Assembly (NCBI GenBank): GCA_020740775.1
Contig: JAHEWK010000001.1
Coordinates: 1,426,001-1,490,000 of the forward strand
Reading direction: 5' to 3'
DNA length: 64,000 bases
DNA from: Ilyonectria destructans
Lineage: Eukaryota; Ascomycota; Sordariomycetes; Hypocreales; Nectriaceae
Shown here: positions 54,564-64,000 of the stretch, piece by piece
Layout of the letters: every line of letters begins with the position of its first letter
Position numbering within the stretch: the first letter of the stretch is position 1
Program-made: the position numbers and the translations under genes
Notes under the pieces: generated by a model
Told to the model about the DNA's origin: nothing
The model's database searches: none
What the model saw: only the letters and a program-made list of their open reading frames with translations

Positions 54564-56536
54564 CGTGTGTGTTTTTGTGCAAAGGAACGAAGAAGAAATC
54601 GCCAGAGTACAGAGAGGGGGTCGGAGAAGGAGAGATGAAGAAAGGGGAGGAAAAGAAGATGGAGGTCGAGTCGTAAAAAGGGTCTGCGGTTGCTCTAAAG
54701 CTCCAGCGAGACGGAGCTTGCTCCCGCTGCATCACGTCACATGGGGGCGCGAGAATTTCGACCCCGCCGGACAGGGTGGTTTGCGCCGCAGCCCGTGTTC
54801 CATTCAACGACCAGCCCCATTGGCATGACGCCCGACGTCGGGGAAGCAGCCAGTCCGGTGTGAGCACGGCGACGATGAAGCCGCCAACTTGGATGGAGAA
54901 GACTTCGGGACTTGAAAGCCGCAGGACCGGAACCGGAACCGGGCCGAGTGTGGTGTGGGGCAAGCATCCCGAGGCCCCAGCGGGGCTCTAGCGGACGGGC
55001 TCTCATAATAGCTACCCCAAGAGGTCCCAGGCGGCCCCTAGAAGCCCCTAGAGGCCCCAAACGCCCCCCGGAGCTCGCCAGGAGGCCCCTATACTTGCCG
55101 GTTTGGGTGGCGAGGCGAGACCCGGCATCTGTCGGGAATCTGTTCCTGTGCGGTTTCTGCGAGCAAGCTGTGCGGTGCGCGTGCGGCATGAGCTCCAGGG
55201 CTGGGCCAGTTATTGGTTCCCGAGGCACCCGTTGCATCTGGGGTTTGCGGAGTTGGCTGCGTCTTTGCGTGGTGCTTTTGGATCGCTGTGGTATCCGTGG
55301 GCCAATGGTTCGAGCATCTGCCGCGCTTTGCTGGAAGCTTCCCACGCAGCACCCGAGCAACTGCGGCCTCCCCCACCTCGAATGTGTCATGATTGCCACG
55401 GAACTGAGCGAACTGGCAGTGTTTTGCGCTCCAATTGTCGACAGATGGCCTCGAAAGGTGCATTTGGTGAGCCACCGTGAATCCCGGCTGCAACCCGGCC
55501 GGGTCAAGTGCCCCCCGCGAGCATGATGCCGCACTCTACACACGACGAGGGTTGCAATGATGCCGAAAACACATTATCCGAGATGCACTCCAGCATGGGT
55601 GTTTTCCATTGCTACAACCTCAAGCACCAACCCTTTCGGCCCTCTCTTCCATCCTCTTCTCCCAAACCTTGACGGACTACCGGACGAGAATCGCGCGCCG
55701 TCCCCCACAACAAGTCATGACAAAGCTGGTTCGGGGCAAAAAACCCACCTTCTAGTGGCAAACCCGCCGCATGATGGAGGGGCTGCAACTGGATGGGGTA
55801 ATTATTTTGTCAAATCGACAGGACATGAAGCAACCAACTCCGACCGAGCAGCAACGGCGTTATACGCGTTATACCCAAGCGGGAAAGGTCCAGGTTGCAA
55901 AGGTGTGCGCTTTCTACCTTGCTGCGACAGTAGTCGGCGTCGGTTGCTTGGTTGCTTGGGAAATCTAATCGCAACGTCTTCCTGATCCGATGAATACCGG
56001 TCTTGTTTCGGGGTCTTACCAAGCCGTCGATCGGCCTTCTTTTCGATTGGCTCATCCAGGCTTCTTTTCATGTGGGGTAGCTTGCACCGAGAAACCATTG
56101 TCGGGAGTGGCCGGTTGCGTAGCTGCACTTCTTAGTTGATCATGTGGAGGAGCTGGCTGCATGTCCAACTTGTGTCGACGAACGAATCTGCAAATATCTT
56201 CTTTGGTTGTAAGAGGCGTAATCACAGCTAATTGTATCAAGACTATGAACAATATCCAAGAATCTCACAATGGCAAGACAGACACGAATATCGGCCTTGG
56301 TATTGCCCACTTGAGTGACAACCGGAAAGAGATCGAGTGCTATCGACACCAAGGAGGGACACGAGCACATTACCCCACATTCACGCAATTACATTCCCGC
56401 TTCAACGAGACGATGGGGTAAATTTAAAATAGGTAACTCGAATTCAGCCTTTTTACAACTAACAATGAGTGCTACAAGGGTTCAAACAAACTTGTCCCGC
56501 TCGACAATCAAGAACCTCAAACGACAACCAGTAAAG
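54564..56536. other. 2 kb intergenic region
   Basis: Lies between the SSADH start and the 3' end of the monooxygenase gene. The plus-strand frame 54912-55526 has an overlapping minus-strand frame of similar length and no domain, so it is treated as chance. About 55026-55087 is a degenerate array of AGGCCCCTAG-like units. No gene is supported. Confidence 0.5.
55026..55087. repeat. degenerate GGCCCCTAG array
   Basis: Repeated GGCCCCTAGA, GCCCCTAGAG, GGCCCCAAAC and GGCCCCTATA units, about 10-15 bp apart. Too short and degenerate to classify; it could be a remnant minisatellite. Confidence 0.5.
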
Positions 56537-58324
56537 CTATGCAAATAGTCGCGACACCAGAGCATCCTTCAGCATATAAACAGCCGCCACCACACTCTCC
56601 ACCGTGGATTGCCTCCCCCGAGCCAACCCGACAGCGCACAAAAGGACAAAGATCTTGGTGTAAATCGACATGGTCCTCAGGTGACGCCGAACAGCATAGA
56701 CTCGCCACATGGGGCTCGAGCCGGTGATGTTAAAGGCCGACCAGTCGGGGAACATGGTCGCAAACCAGTATCCTCGCGCAAAGCCCGGCCACGAGGCGGC
56801 GTTGCGGCCGTAGTTTCCAATGTACCAGTTGGAGCAGTCGCCCGCGAACACGGTGCTGCGCAGCTCCTCGTGGATCGCGTTGGTCTTGCGGTCCTCGGCC
56901 GCCTGCTTGACCTCGATGACTGTGGCTCGGCGGTCGATCAGAGGCTTGAGGAGCGACTTGACGGCGTACTCGGCCTGTGTCTCGCACGCAAACAGAGCCG
57001 AGTTGTTGGCAGGGAACGTGTTGGGGCCGAAGAGAATCGCCAGGTTGGGGAAGTTGTGCACATGCGTGCCCAGGTACGCCTGAGCACCGCGGCATTCCTT
57101 CCATTGATCCTCGAGCGACTTTCCAGTCGAGCCGACAATGTGCATGGGGGTCAAGAACTGCGACACCTGGAAACCCGTCGCCAGCACAATCATGTCGAAG
57201 TCGTCCTCGATTCCCGAGCTGCTGATGATGCCGGTCTCGGTCATCTCCTTGATGCCCTCGGCCAGGAAATCGACGTTGGCGCGGTTCAGGCTGTCGAGGT
57301 AGCCGGGGTCGAAGATGCGGCGCTTGCATCCCAGCGGGAAGTTGGGGATGAGCGACTTGGCGTACTTCTCGGGGACCTTGGATCGGATGTATCTCTTGGA
57401 CTCTTGCTCAACTTCGGTCCGCAGCTTCACGCCCGCGGGGGTTGGAAAGTACGTCGTGGTCTCCTCATCAGCGATGAGGAAGATCTTTAGACGCAGCCAG
57501 CGCTGCCACAGGGGCACCCAGCGGAAGAGGAACTTGTCGAACTCGCTGTAGTCGCGGTTTGGCCGGTCATGGAACCACTGGCCGCTGCGGGCATACTGCT
57601 TGACAAAAGCTGCGTCCTTGGCGAGCGCCGGGACGACCTGGGCGGCGCTGCAGCCGTTGCCGATGACGGCGACGCGCTTCCCCTTCCAGCTGACGCTGTG
57701 ATCCCATCGCGCCGTGTGAAACATGTCGCCCTGGAAGTCTTCCATGCCGGGGAACTTGACTTCGCGGGGGAACGAGATGGCTCCCACGGCCGAGACGAAG
57801 ACGGAGGCCTTCCTCGAGTATGAGATGCCCGTCTTCAGGTCTTTCAGGTGTACCTCCCACTTCGTTTCTTCGTTGATCCATTTGGCGCCGATGCATTCGA
57901 CCGAGGGGTGGACGTGCTTGCGCAGGTCAAACTTGTCAACGGTGTCTTCCATATCTGTGAACGCATCGTTAGCACCGGTATAGAAAGAGATCCAGCTCTC
58001 ACTCTGTGCTTACATTGCAGGATCTCGGGCTGCTCGCAGAGTTCTTTGGACCAGTTGGGGTTCGGGTTGAAGCTGAACGAGTACAAATGAGACTTGAGAT
58101 CGCAACCACTAGCCTCCTTGTCAGATGTGTCCGCCGAAGAGGTCCGTTTGCATATCTTACCAGCCGGGGTACGTGTTCGTGCGCCATGTCCCGCCAACAC
58201 CATCGAGCTTGTCGTACATGGTGAAGTCCTCGAATCCCAACTCCCGGAGGCGGTAGGCCATGGTGATACCGGCCGGGCCCGCCCCGATGATGATGGCATT
58301 CAGCTCTCGTGTATATTCCGGCAT
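56537..58324 (-). CDS. FAD-dependent Baeyer-Villiger-type monooxygenase
   Basis: Three exons, complement(56537-57954, 58014-58108, 58161-58324), 558 residues from MPEYTRELNAIIIGAGPAGI. FAD site GAGPAG near residue 14 and GVGGTW; NADPH site VIGNGCSAAQVVPAL; the Baeyer-Villiger fingerprint FxGxxxHxxxW appears as FQGDMFHTARWDHS. ATGF near the end (VLATGFQVSQF) is also typical. The C-terminus has a hydrophobic stretch (IYTKIFVLLCAVGL) that may associate with membrane. Such enzymes insert oxygen beside a ketone or hydroxylate carbonyl substrates, often in secondary metabolism. The next upstream codons in frame run into a stop, so either MPEYT is the true start or a short upstream exon was missed. 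It begins a run of metabolic genes with the transketolase-like and SDR genes. Confidence 0.85.
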
Positions 58325-59043
58325 CTTGAACTCTTGCAGGCGCAGCTGTTCCAGCGAGAAATGATCAAAGATGTTGAGAGGGAGTCTGTTGAAGATTCCC
58401 AGTTGGAAACTCGAGCCAGATGGATGTTATACGTTGGCGAAGACGGACTTCTTCCCAATCATGTCTTCATGGAAATTGGTCTCCTGGAGGTCCACGCTGT
58501 TTCCGTCCGAGCTATGGAGTTCCAAGCATCGTGACCACCGCCCCGGGCCTTGGCTCGTGGCGAATCCATTGCGCTCTTACGATTATCCAGAGTTTCCGGT
58601 GGCGTTGATTTGTTTAATTCCGATGCGCTTTGGTGGGAGTTTACTCGCGGAAATCACTGGCCGAGTGCTACCCCACAAACCCCGGATTCAAGTCAGCCGC
58701 CAGGGAACGAGCTTCCAAAAGTGACCTGCGGCTCAACACAGCGCCCACGATGATTCCAATGCCTCTGCGACTCAATTCCGGTAAAATAATTCTCCGATAT
58801 CGGTTAGCTAAGTTAGTTTTGTCTCTTAGAAATACTTGATTTGATATCACATGCTACGGTAGGTAAGTGCGTAGTGCACAACAGACATGATGCCATGGTC
58901 TAAGACAAGCGATTCGAATATTTGTTATGGATAGGGTTAGCACAGACTTTACGATATTCTCAAGGAGAATTGGAAATTACGAAGAGTTATGTTCAGATTC
59001 GTGTATTTCGTACAACTAGCATAACTAAAGCCACGAGGCAGAC
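58325..59043. other. intergenic spacer
   Basis: About 720 bp containing the monooxygenase promoter and the 3' region of the transketolase-like gene. The minus strand reads a coding-like NIFDHFSLEQLRLQEF just upstream of the monooxygenase ATG without a start codon, so a missed 5' exon is possible. Otherwise nothing is seen. Confidence 0.4.
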
Positions 59044-61267
59044 TTAAAGCTGGCGCCAACCAGCGATTCTAGCATTCTCACCATCGAGTTCTCTAAGGTA
59101 CTTCTTAACCTTTGTCACAATACCTTTTGTATCCAGCCCAAAGCGCTCGTAGTTGCTCGGGTTCGAGGCTGAGTATCCGTACCCAGTCATGCCAATGCTG
59201 GCGGTAACATATCTCGCCCAAGTAGTCGCGATGTATTCTTCCACACTAACAATAGGAGTTCCATCCCGTGGGTACACGCTGTCGCGATAGGACTTGTCCT
59301 GTTTGTCGAATTGCTCGAAACAAGGAGCGCTTACGACACGAGTCGCAATACCCTCCGCGGTGAGCAACTCGGCAGCGGCGACAGCATAGTGGAGGTTTGT
59401 GCCACAGCTGGTAAGAGTAAGCTTGGCTTCTGGCACGTCCTTGACAACGTATGCTCCCTTCGCGACACCAAGGCGGCTGGTGGAAGGATTTGGTCCAACC
59501 GGATCTCTGCCGAGGGACAACATGCTGGGGCCGTGCTTCTTTGACAGCGCAAGGATCCAGGCGCCGATTGTCTCCTCTGCATCAGAAGGTCGGATATAGG
59601 TCAGGTTTGGCATCGCGCGGTACAGCGAATCAACTTCCACGGCTTGGTGTGTTGGGCCGTTCTGGCCTTCGGCGAAGGAATCGTGCGTTGCGAAATGGAT
59701 CACGGGCAGTTCGCTGATAGCGCCCATCCGAACTCCAGGAGCAGCCTACAAGACGTCAGTGAAGGCCAGTGATTCCAGTAAATGGAATAACGTACATAAA
59801 GGTAGAAGATGAGGAAGGTCGCGGTGATGGGCAAGAATGTGCCTGGGTTGTACGCAGCAATGCCATTCGAGATGGAGGCCATGGCATGCTCTCGGATTCC
59901 ATACCGGACAAAGCGTCCCGCGTAGCTGACCGAGGGATGGAAGACATCGTCGGCAGTATATGAGACCTTGTTGGAAGTGACCAAGTCGGCACCGCCTCCG
60001 CACATGGCAGGGTGGATTTTCCAAATCTTCTCGATCAGGGCACCGTTGACTTCACGGGTAGCATAGCCCTCAAACTGCGAGCTATCGATTTGGTTGAGGA
60101 TATCCAGCCACTCCGTTCCGTTGTCGCCCTTGCGAGCCCGGTCAAGCGATTGGGCGACATCTGGGTGCGCGTGGTTGTATTTGCTGACGAGACTATCCCA
60201 AGATGCATTGATAGACTCGCCATGGGCCTTGCGCTCCCTGAAAAAGGCAAGCGATGCCTCTGGGATGGTGTGAGTGACGGATGGATCCTGGCCTGCAAGG
60301 CGCTTTGATTCTGCAACGCTTTCCTTGTCGAAAACACCGTGGTGTGCCTTGGCGGTGCCGGCAACTTGCGTGCCCAAGCCGATGATTGTGCGCACATTGA
60401 TGAAGACAGGTTGTCCCTTGACAGTACTTGACAGCCTCAGTGCTGAAACCACTGCTTGGACGTCATAGCTCCCCTCCATAACGTCAATGACGTGCCAGCC
60501 GGATGCGCGCATCTTTGCATTGGCATCCTCGGTGTTGATCCAATCAAGGGGACCATCACAGGTCACTTCGTTGTTGTCGTAGATGATGACCAGGTTATCC
60601 AGCTTAAGACTTCCTGCCAGGGAGATAGCTTCGAGAGCAACACCTTCCATCAGACATCCGTCGCCAACCATGCAGTAGATGCGGGACTGGACAATATCAA
60701 ACTCGGGGCGGTTGTATCGGGCAGCGAGGTTCTTGGACGCGATGGCGAGTCCGACGGCGTTGGCGACACCCTGTCCAAGGGGTCCTGTCGTCACTTCGAC
60801 ACCAGGAATTTCTATTTCGGGGTGTGAATGGCAGATTGTCTTGTATCCGTCCGTCTTCGCGCTTCCGTAGCCCTTGAGCTCGTCCATGGTCCAGTTCTCG
60901 AAGCCGGTAAGGTGGTTGAGGGCATAGAGGAACATTGAAGTATGGCCTGACAGAAAGGATTAACCAAGCTCAACTAACTTCTGGGGACAAATGTCTTACC
61001 GTTGGAGAGCACAAAACGATCGCGATCGAACCAGTCTGGGTTGGACGGGTTGTATCGCATCACGTACTTCCATAGCGCAACTCCAATGGCAGCCATGCCA
61101 ATGGCCGAGCCGCCATGACCACCACCGTTTTGAAGACAAAGATCAAAAACGAGGTTGCGCAAAGCAAGAACGGCGTGGTCATCGGCGTCAAGATGCTCTC
61201 TCCAGCCCTTGACGCCGCCCTTGTGCAGGGTAGCACCGTTGCTCTCGGAGGCAGTAGTTGAAGGCAT
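59044..61267 (-). CDS. dihydroxyacetone synthase/transketolase-like enzyme
   Basis: Three exons, complement(59044-59745, 59796-60946, 61000-61267), 706 residues, closer in length to dihydroxyacetone synthase than to ordinary fungal transketolase (~685). Thiamine-diphosphate enzyme: NGGGHGGSAIGMAAIGVALW (His for the first domain), FDRDRFVLSNG-HTSMFLYAL, GPLGQGVANAVGLAIASKNL, the TPP motif MVGDGCLMEGVALEAISLAG...IIYDNN, VRYGIREHAMASISNGIAAY (catalytic Glu) and FATHDSFAEGQNGPTHQAVE. Dihydroxyacetone synthase transfers a glycolaldehyde unit from xylulose 5-phosphate to formaldehyde; transketolases use other aldoses. Which applies cannot be settled by eye. The C-terminus WRQL is not a canonical peroxisomal PTS1. 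It is divergent from the SDR gene across about 515 bp and may share its promoter. Confidence 0.88.
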
Positions 61268-61782
61268 CGCGAAATATTCACGAGTGGATTAATTGTGCTC
61301 AATGAAACGAGAAAATAGAGAATACCCTGAACATTTTTATTATTTTACTCTAGTTCAGGCGCTACCAGTCTCAGGCAGATACACCCAGAGTTCCCTACCC
61401 GATATCGCGCTGAAGAGATTCCGAGACACGATCATTTTCGCTAACCGTCGATGAACAGACAACTTCCGAAAGCCTCTTCTCCAAACTCAATCTCCGTGGA
61501 TTCTTTTCCATATCCTGAATCTCGTCACGAGTCATTTCAGCCGTTACGACAGCTGACGCGTTGGCGGCATGAATTCCGGAATCCTGCCCCACGATTCGGA
61601 GGGCAAAATCCGGGGTAGCTAAATGCTTCGTGCGGGGACTCTGACGATGAGGGTCCGACCGATGCCACTGCAACTGCGTTAAGATAGACCCATGGTTGAA
61701 CTCATTTTGATATTGAAATCACAAAGTTCTCATCTCTTTGCATTATTTACAACTTTGACAAAGCTCCCCTTACGCCTCCAAA
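61268..61782. other. bidirectional promoter region
   Basis: About 515 bp between divergent transketolase-like (-) and SDR (+) genes. A 92-codon minus-strand frame (61395-61673) is open but has no recognisable feature and lies in this promoter, so it is not called. The layout fits shared regulation. Confidence 0.45.
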
Positions 61783-62810
61783 ATGTCCGTCCCAGAGTAC
61801 AACCCCGACCGTTACCTTGAGAACTCTGTGCAGGATCTCCTGTCACTCAAGGGCCGCACAGTAGTCATTACTGGAGCCGCCCGTGGTCTGGGCCTAGCTT
61901 TTACTCTTGCGGTCGTCGAGGTCGGCGGTAACGTCGCCGTCCTCGACGCCGCGGAGAAGCCCCACGAGCACTTTTATAAGATCCAAAAGCAGTTCCCTAA
62001 CTCCAAGCTGGAGTTTTACCGGTACGCAGGACATAAGCTGCCTCATTCAGAACTGTAATAGGCTAACTGGGGTCCTGATGATAGCACGGACGTGACCAAG
62101 TACGACGTGCTCAAGGCAAGCTTTGGTCAGGTTGTGGCAGACTTTGGACGCATCGATGGCCTGTAAGGCTCCCTCTATCGGCAATGCGGCCACAGGTGCT
62201 AACTGATTGCAGTATCACTGCGGCAGGTATCTGTCCCGATGAACCTTTCCTTGAGCGCTCCCCCGAGTCCGTTGCCCGCTGTATGAATATCAACGTCCTG
62301 GGGACATACTATGCGGCGCAATTGGCTGCGACCCAGATGGATAAGCAGGAGCCTACTGAATTTAATCCCCGTGGAGGCTCTATCGTGCTGATTGGCTCTA
62401 TTGCTGCCTACGTCGCTAGCAAGGGACAGACTACCAGCGACTATTGTGCCAGCAAGGGAGCAGTCGTTGCTCTGGCGAAGGCTCTTGGTGTGGAGCTCGC
62501 TGGTAAGGGGATCCGCGTCAACAGCATTTCTCCTGGGTGAGTCTACGCACTGTTTTCTCTTGATTTGTGACCTAGTATAGGTGCTAATATGTGGAAATCC
62601 AGATACATGGCTACTGACATGACGCTGGATTTGTGCAAGAAATACCCCTGGCTGGGTGATATTATGCAAAACGAGCCGCCCATGCGGAGGATGGGAGATC
62701 GAACTGATCTCAAGGTTCCGGTGGTCTATCTGCTTTCGAATGCCAGCGCCTATCACACATCAGATGATATTTTGATTACTGGCGGTATTCACGCGGGTAG
62801 ACTTTTGTAA
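61783..62810 (+). CDS. short-chain dehydrogenase/reductase (sorbose reductase-like)
   Basis: Four exons, 61783-62021, 62085-62162, 62213-62536 and 62603-62810, 282 residues. Classical SDR: cofactor motif TGAARGLG at ~30, LITAAGI, catalytic Ser in LIGSIAAYVASKG, YCASKGAVVALAKALGVELA (Tyr-x3-Lys), and PG followed by an ATDM segment. It ends DDILITGGIHAGRLL with the usual GG. The Arg residue of GAARGLG does not by itself fix NAD versus NADP. Relatives include sorbose/fructose reductases and mannitol or arabinitol dehydrogenases. Head-to-head placement with the transketolase-like gene suggests linked sugar or ketone metabolism, but the substrate is not identified. Confidence 0.88.
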
Positions 62811-63585
62811 AGAAATAAACTAGAATCTCGTATATAAACAAGAAACTGCAGTAGTTGAGTGGAGACAGTATGGGAAGTGATATTGAGCTACTGGCAAAGG
62901 TGAATTGCTGGCGTTGAGTTCAGAGCTGTCAATGTTTGAAACGACGTGGTTGCGCTTTACGGCCCTTACTCATCTGTGGTCCTTCGTTGAATCACGCGTG
63001 TACTTCACCGACGCAACCACCCCTGCTATTTTAAATGCGTCAAGGGAAAAAGCCGCATGCGACATCGGATTTGATCGGGTTTTCTACTATCTAGCTGCCC
63101 TCGACCAGCCCCGATTTAGTTGAGGCGGTACATGGTGGTTAGTACATGGAGTCATCAGCCGAAGGCGGCGTTGGAACCTAGAAACCTCTTGGTAGCGAGT
63201 TGTGGCCTTGTCATTTAGAATCCTCGTCAAGCGATTGGAACAAATACTCGAGAAACGTGTTCCACACCGATCGAAGCGAACAAGGCAAAACCAGTCATCA
63301 CTTGACGCCGTAGTTAACGTGTGAATACTTAGTTTTGGCTCACGAGACCTCGCTTCCACGAGTCAAGACGCCTCCCCAAATTCCCCGCACGCCGCTCCCC
63401 ACAAATTCGCCCTGGTCCTGGTATACATAATTAGTACATACAAAGCAGAGTGTGGAGTCGCCGTCCAGTCTTCCACCTTGGATCTCTCCACTCTCCACGT
63501 CTCGCCGTCGTCATTCTGCCCCTTGCGGCGAACACTTGGGACTTGCGTCGAATTGCGCTGTAGAGAACCACGCAGAAGCAACAAG
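62811..63585. other. intergenic region upstream of regulator
   Basis: About 775 bp. No gene is supported; overlapping frames on both strands lack motifs. It probably holds the promoter of the downstream Zn2Cys6 gene. Confidence 0.45.
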
Positions 63586-64000
63586 ATGCCGTCATCCGCT
63601 GCGTCAGGCTCGTCGCGGAGGAAGCACGTCACCACCGCCTGCGTGTCGTGCCGAGAGAGCAAAGTCAAGGTACGCTGCGCTCCCTGCCCATATGACTCCA
63701 ACCATCGACTCCATCTTGTGCTGCACCGTCGGATCTGTCTCTGATTACCCAAACAGTGTGATGGCGTGTCTCCCATCTGTTCAAATTGCAAGAACAAGGG
63801 CAAAGAGTGCCGGTACCAAGCCGGTGACGACAAGCGAAAGTATGCCCCAGCCCATTCAACCCTTTGCAGCCAATGTGAGACTGACCTTGAACCCTAGGCT
63901 TTCTCTTCGAGTCGCTATTGAACTTCTGTCAGGCCGCATCGAGCAACTATGCACTTTCATTAATAACAACTCCCTCCAGCCTCCGCCCATGCCCGAGGAT
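63586..64000 (+). CDS. Zn2Cys6 transcription factor, N-terminal part only
   Basis: The gene runs off the window. Visible exons are 63586-63669, 63757-63839 and 63898-64000 (end not reached), with frame-consistent junctions. The binuclear cluster is split by the first intron: ACVSCRESKVK-CDGVSPICSNCKNKGKECRY, i.e. CX2CX6CX5CX2CX6C. A coiled segment (RVAIELLSGRIEQLCTF) that could serve dimerisation follows. Fungal Zn2Cys6 regulators bind CGG-containing sites and often control adjacent metabolic clusters, so control of the monooxygenase/transketolase-like/SDR genes is a reasonable guess. The C-terminal regulatory domain lies outside the window. Confidence 0.9.

Noticed and set aside
54912..55543. 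204-codon plus-strand and 268-codon minus-strand frames
   Set aside because: Mutually overlapping, no domain or conserved phrase; typical chance frames of GC-rich intergenic DNA.
59331..60397. Several 60-120 codon frames inside the transketolase-like gene
   Set aside because: They are alternate-frame or antisense shadows of the well-supported coding sequence.
61395..61673. 92-codon minus-strand frame in the divergent promoter
   Set aside because: No motif, no Kozak-like context that I can support, and it lies in the shared promoter region.

Overview
The window is nuclear DNA of a filamentous ascomycete (Pezizomycotina). The evidence is short introns (about 46-140 nt) with GTAAGT-type donors, CTAAC/CTAAT branch points and CAG/TAG acceptors; moderately GC-rich coding sequence separated by more AT-rich relic patches; and fungal protein families such as STAND/NACHT-ankyrin receptors, fungal BTB, DUF3669, Zn2Cys6 and fungal CorA-like proteins. 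Genus and species cannot be fixed by eye. No tRNA, rRNA, CRISPR array or intact transposon was recognised.

Layout. 1-3416 has no gene I can support. 3417-5071 (-) is cytosolic seryl-tRNA synthetase. 5.1-8.1 kb is gene-poor and holds a broken DUF3669 fragment. 8.1-26.6 kb is an accessory block of immune-receptor-like genes: a PigL_N-like/NACHT/ankyrin gene (-) carrying an apparent one-base frameshift, a heavily decayed minus-strand gene, a fungal BTB gene (+), and a 2167-residue alpha/beta-hydrolase/NACHT/ankyrin/zinc-finger gene (+). 27.5-30.1 kb carries two tandem genes of a family I do not recognise, built from CX2CX10-12CX2C knuckles and low-complexity tails. 30.5-33.1 kb (-) is a DUF4140/DUF4139 protein with a polyglutamine insert. 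34.6-35.5 kb is an orphan ORF overlapping an out-of-frame signal peptide. 35.9-37.1 kb is a tyrosine-repeat membrane protein. 37.4-39.0 kb is a METTL16-like RNA methyltransferase, convergent with a PhyH-family dioxygenase (39.1-40.5 kb). 42.2-43.7 kb is a secreted repeat protein, probably a beta-helix. 44.1-45.6 kb is a PLP aminotransferase. 46.5-48.8 kb (-) is a protein kinase with a very long polyproline tail. 50.2-52.5 kb is a nine-exon CorA-like membrane protein. 52.8-54.6 kb (-) is succinate-semialdehyde dehydrogenase.

The right end (56.5-64.0 kb) looks like a small metabolic cluster: a Baeyer-Villiger monooxygenase, a dihydroxyacetone-synthase/transketolase-like enzyme, a short-chain dehydrogenase transcribed divergently from it, and the N-terminus of a Zn2Cys6 regulator running off the window.

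The best candidates for something undescribed are the tandem zinc-knuckle genes with their repeated leaders (26.98-30.06 kb), the hydrolase-NACHT-ankyrin-ZZ receptor beside them, and the decayed gene at 15.5-16.6 kb. Exon boundaries were placed by hand from splice signals, conserved protein motifs and frame arithmetic; no search was run.
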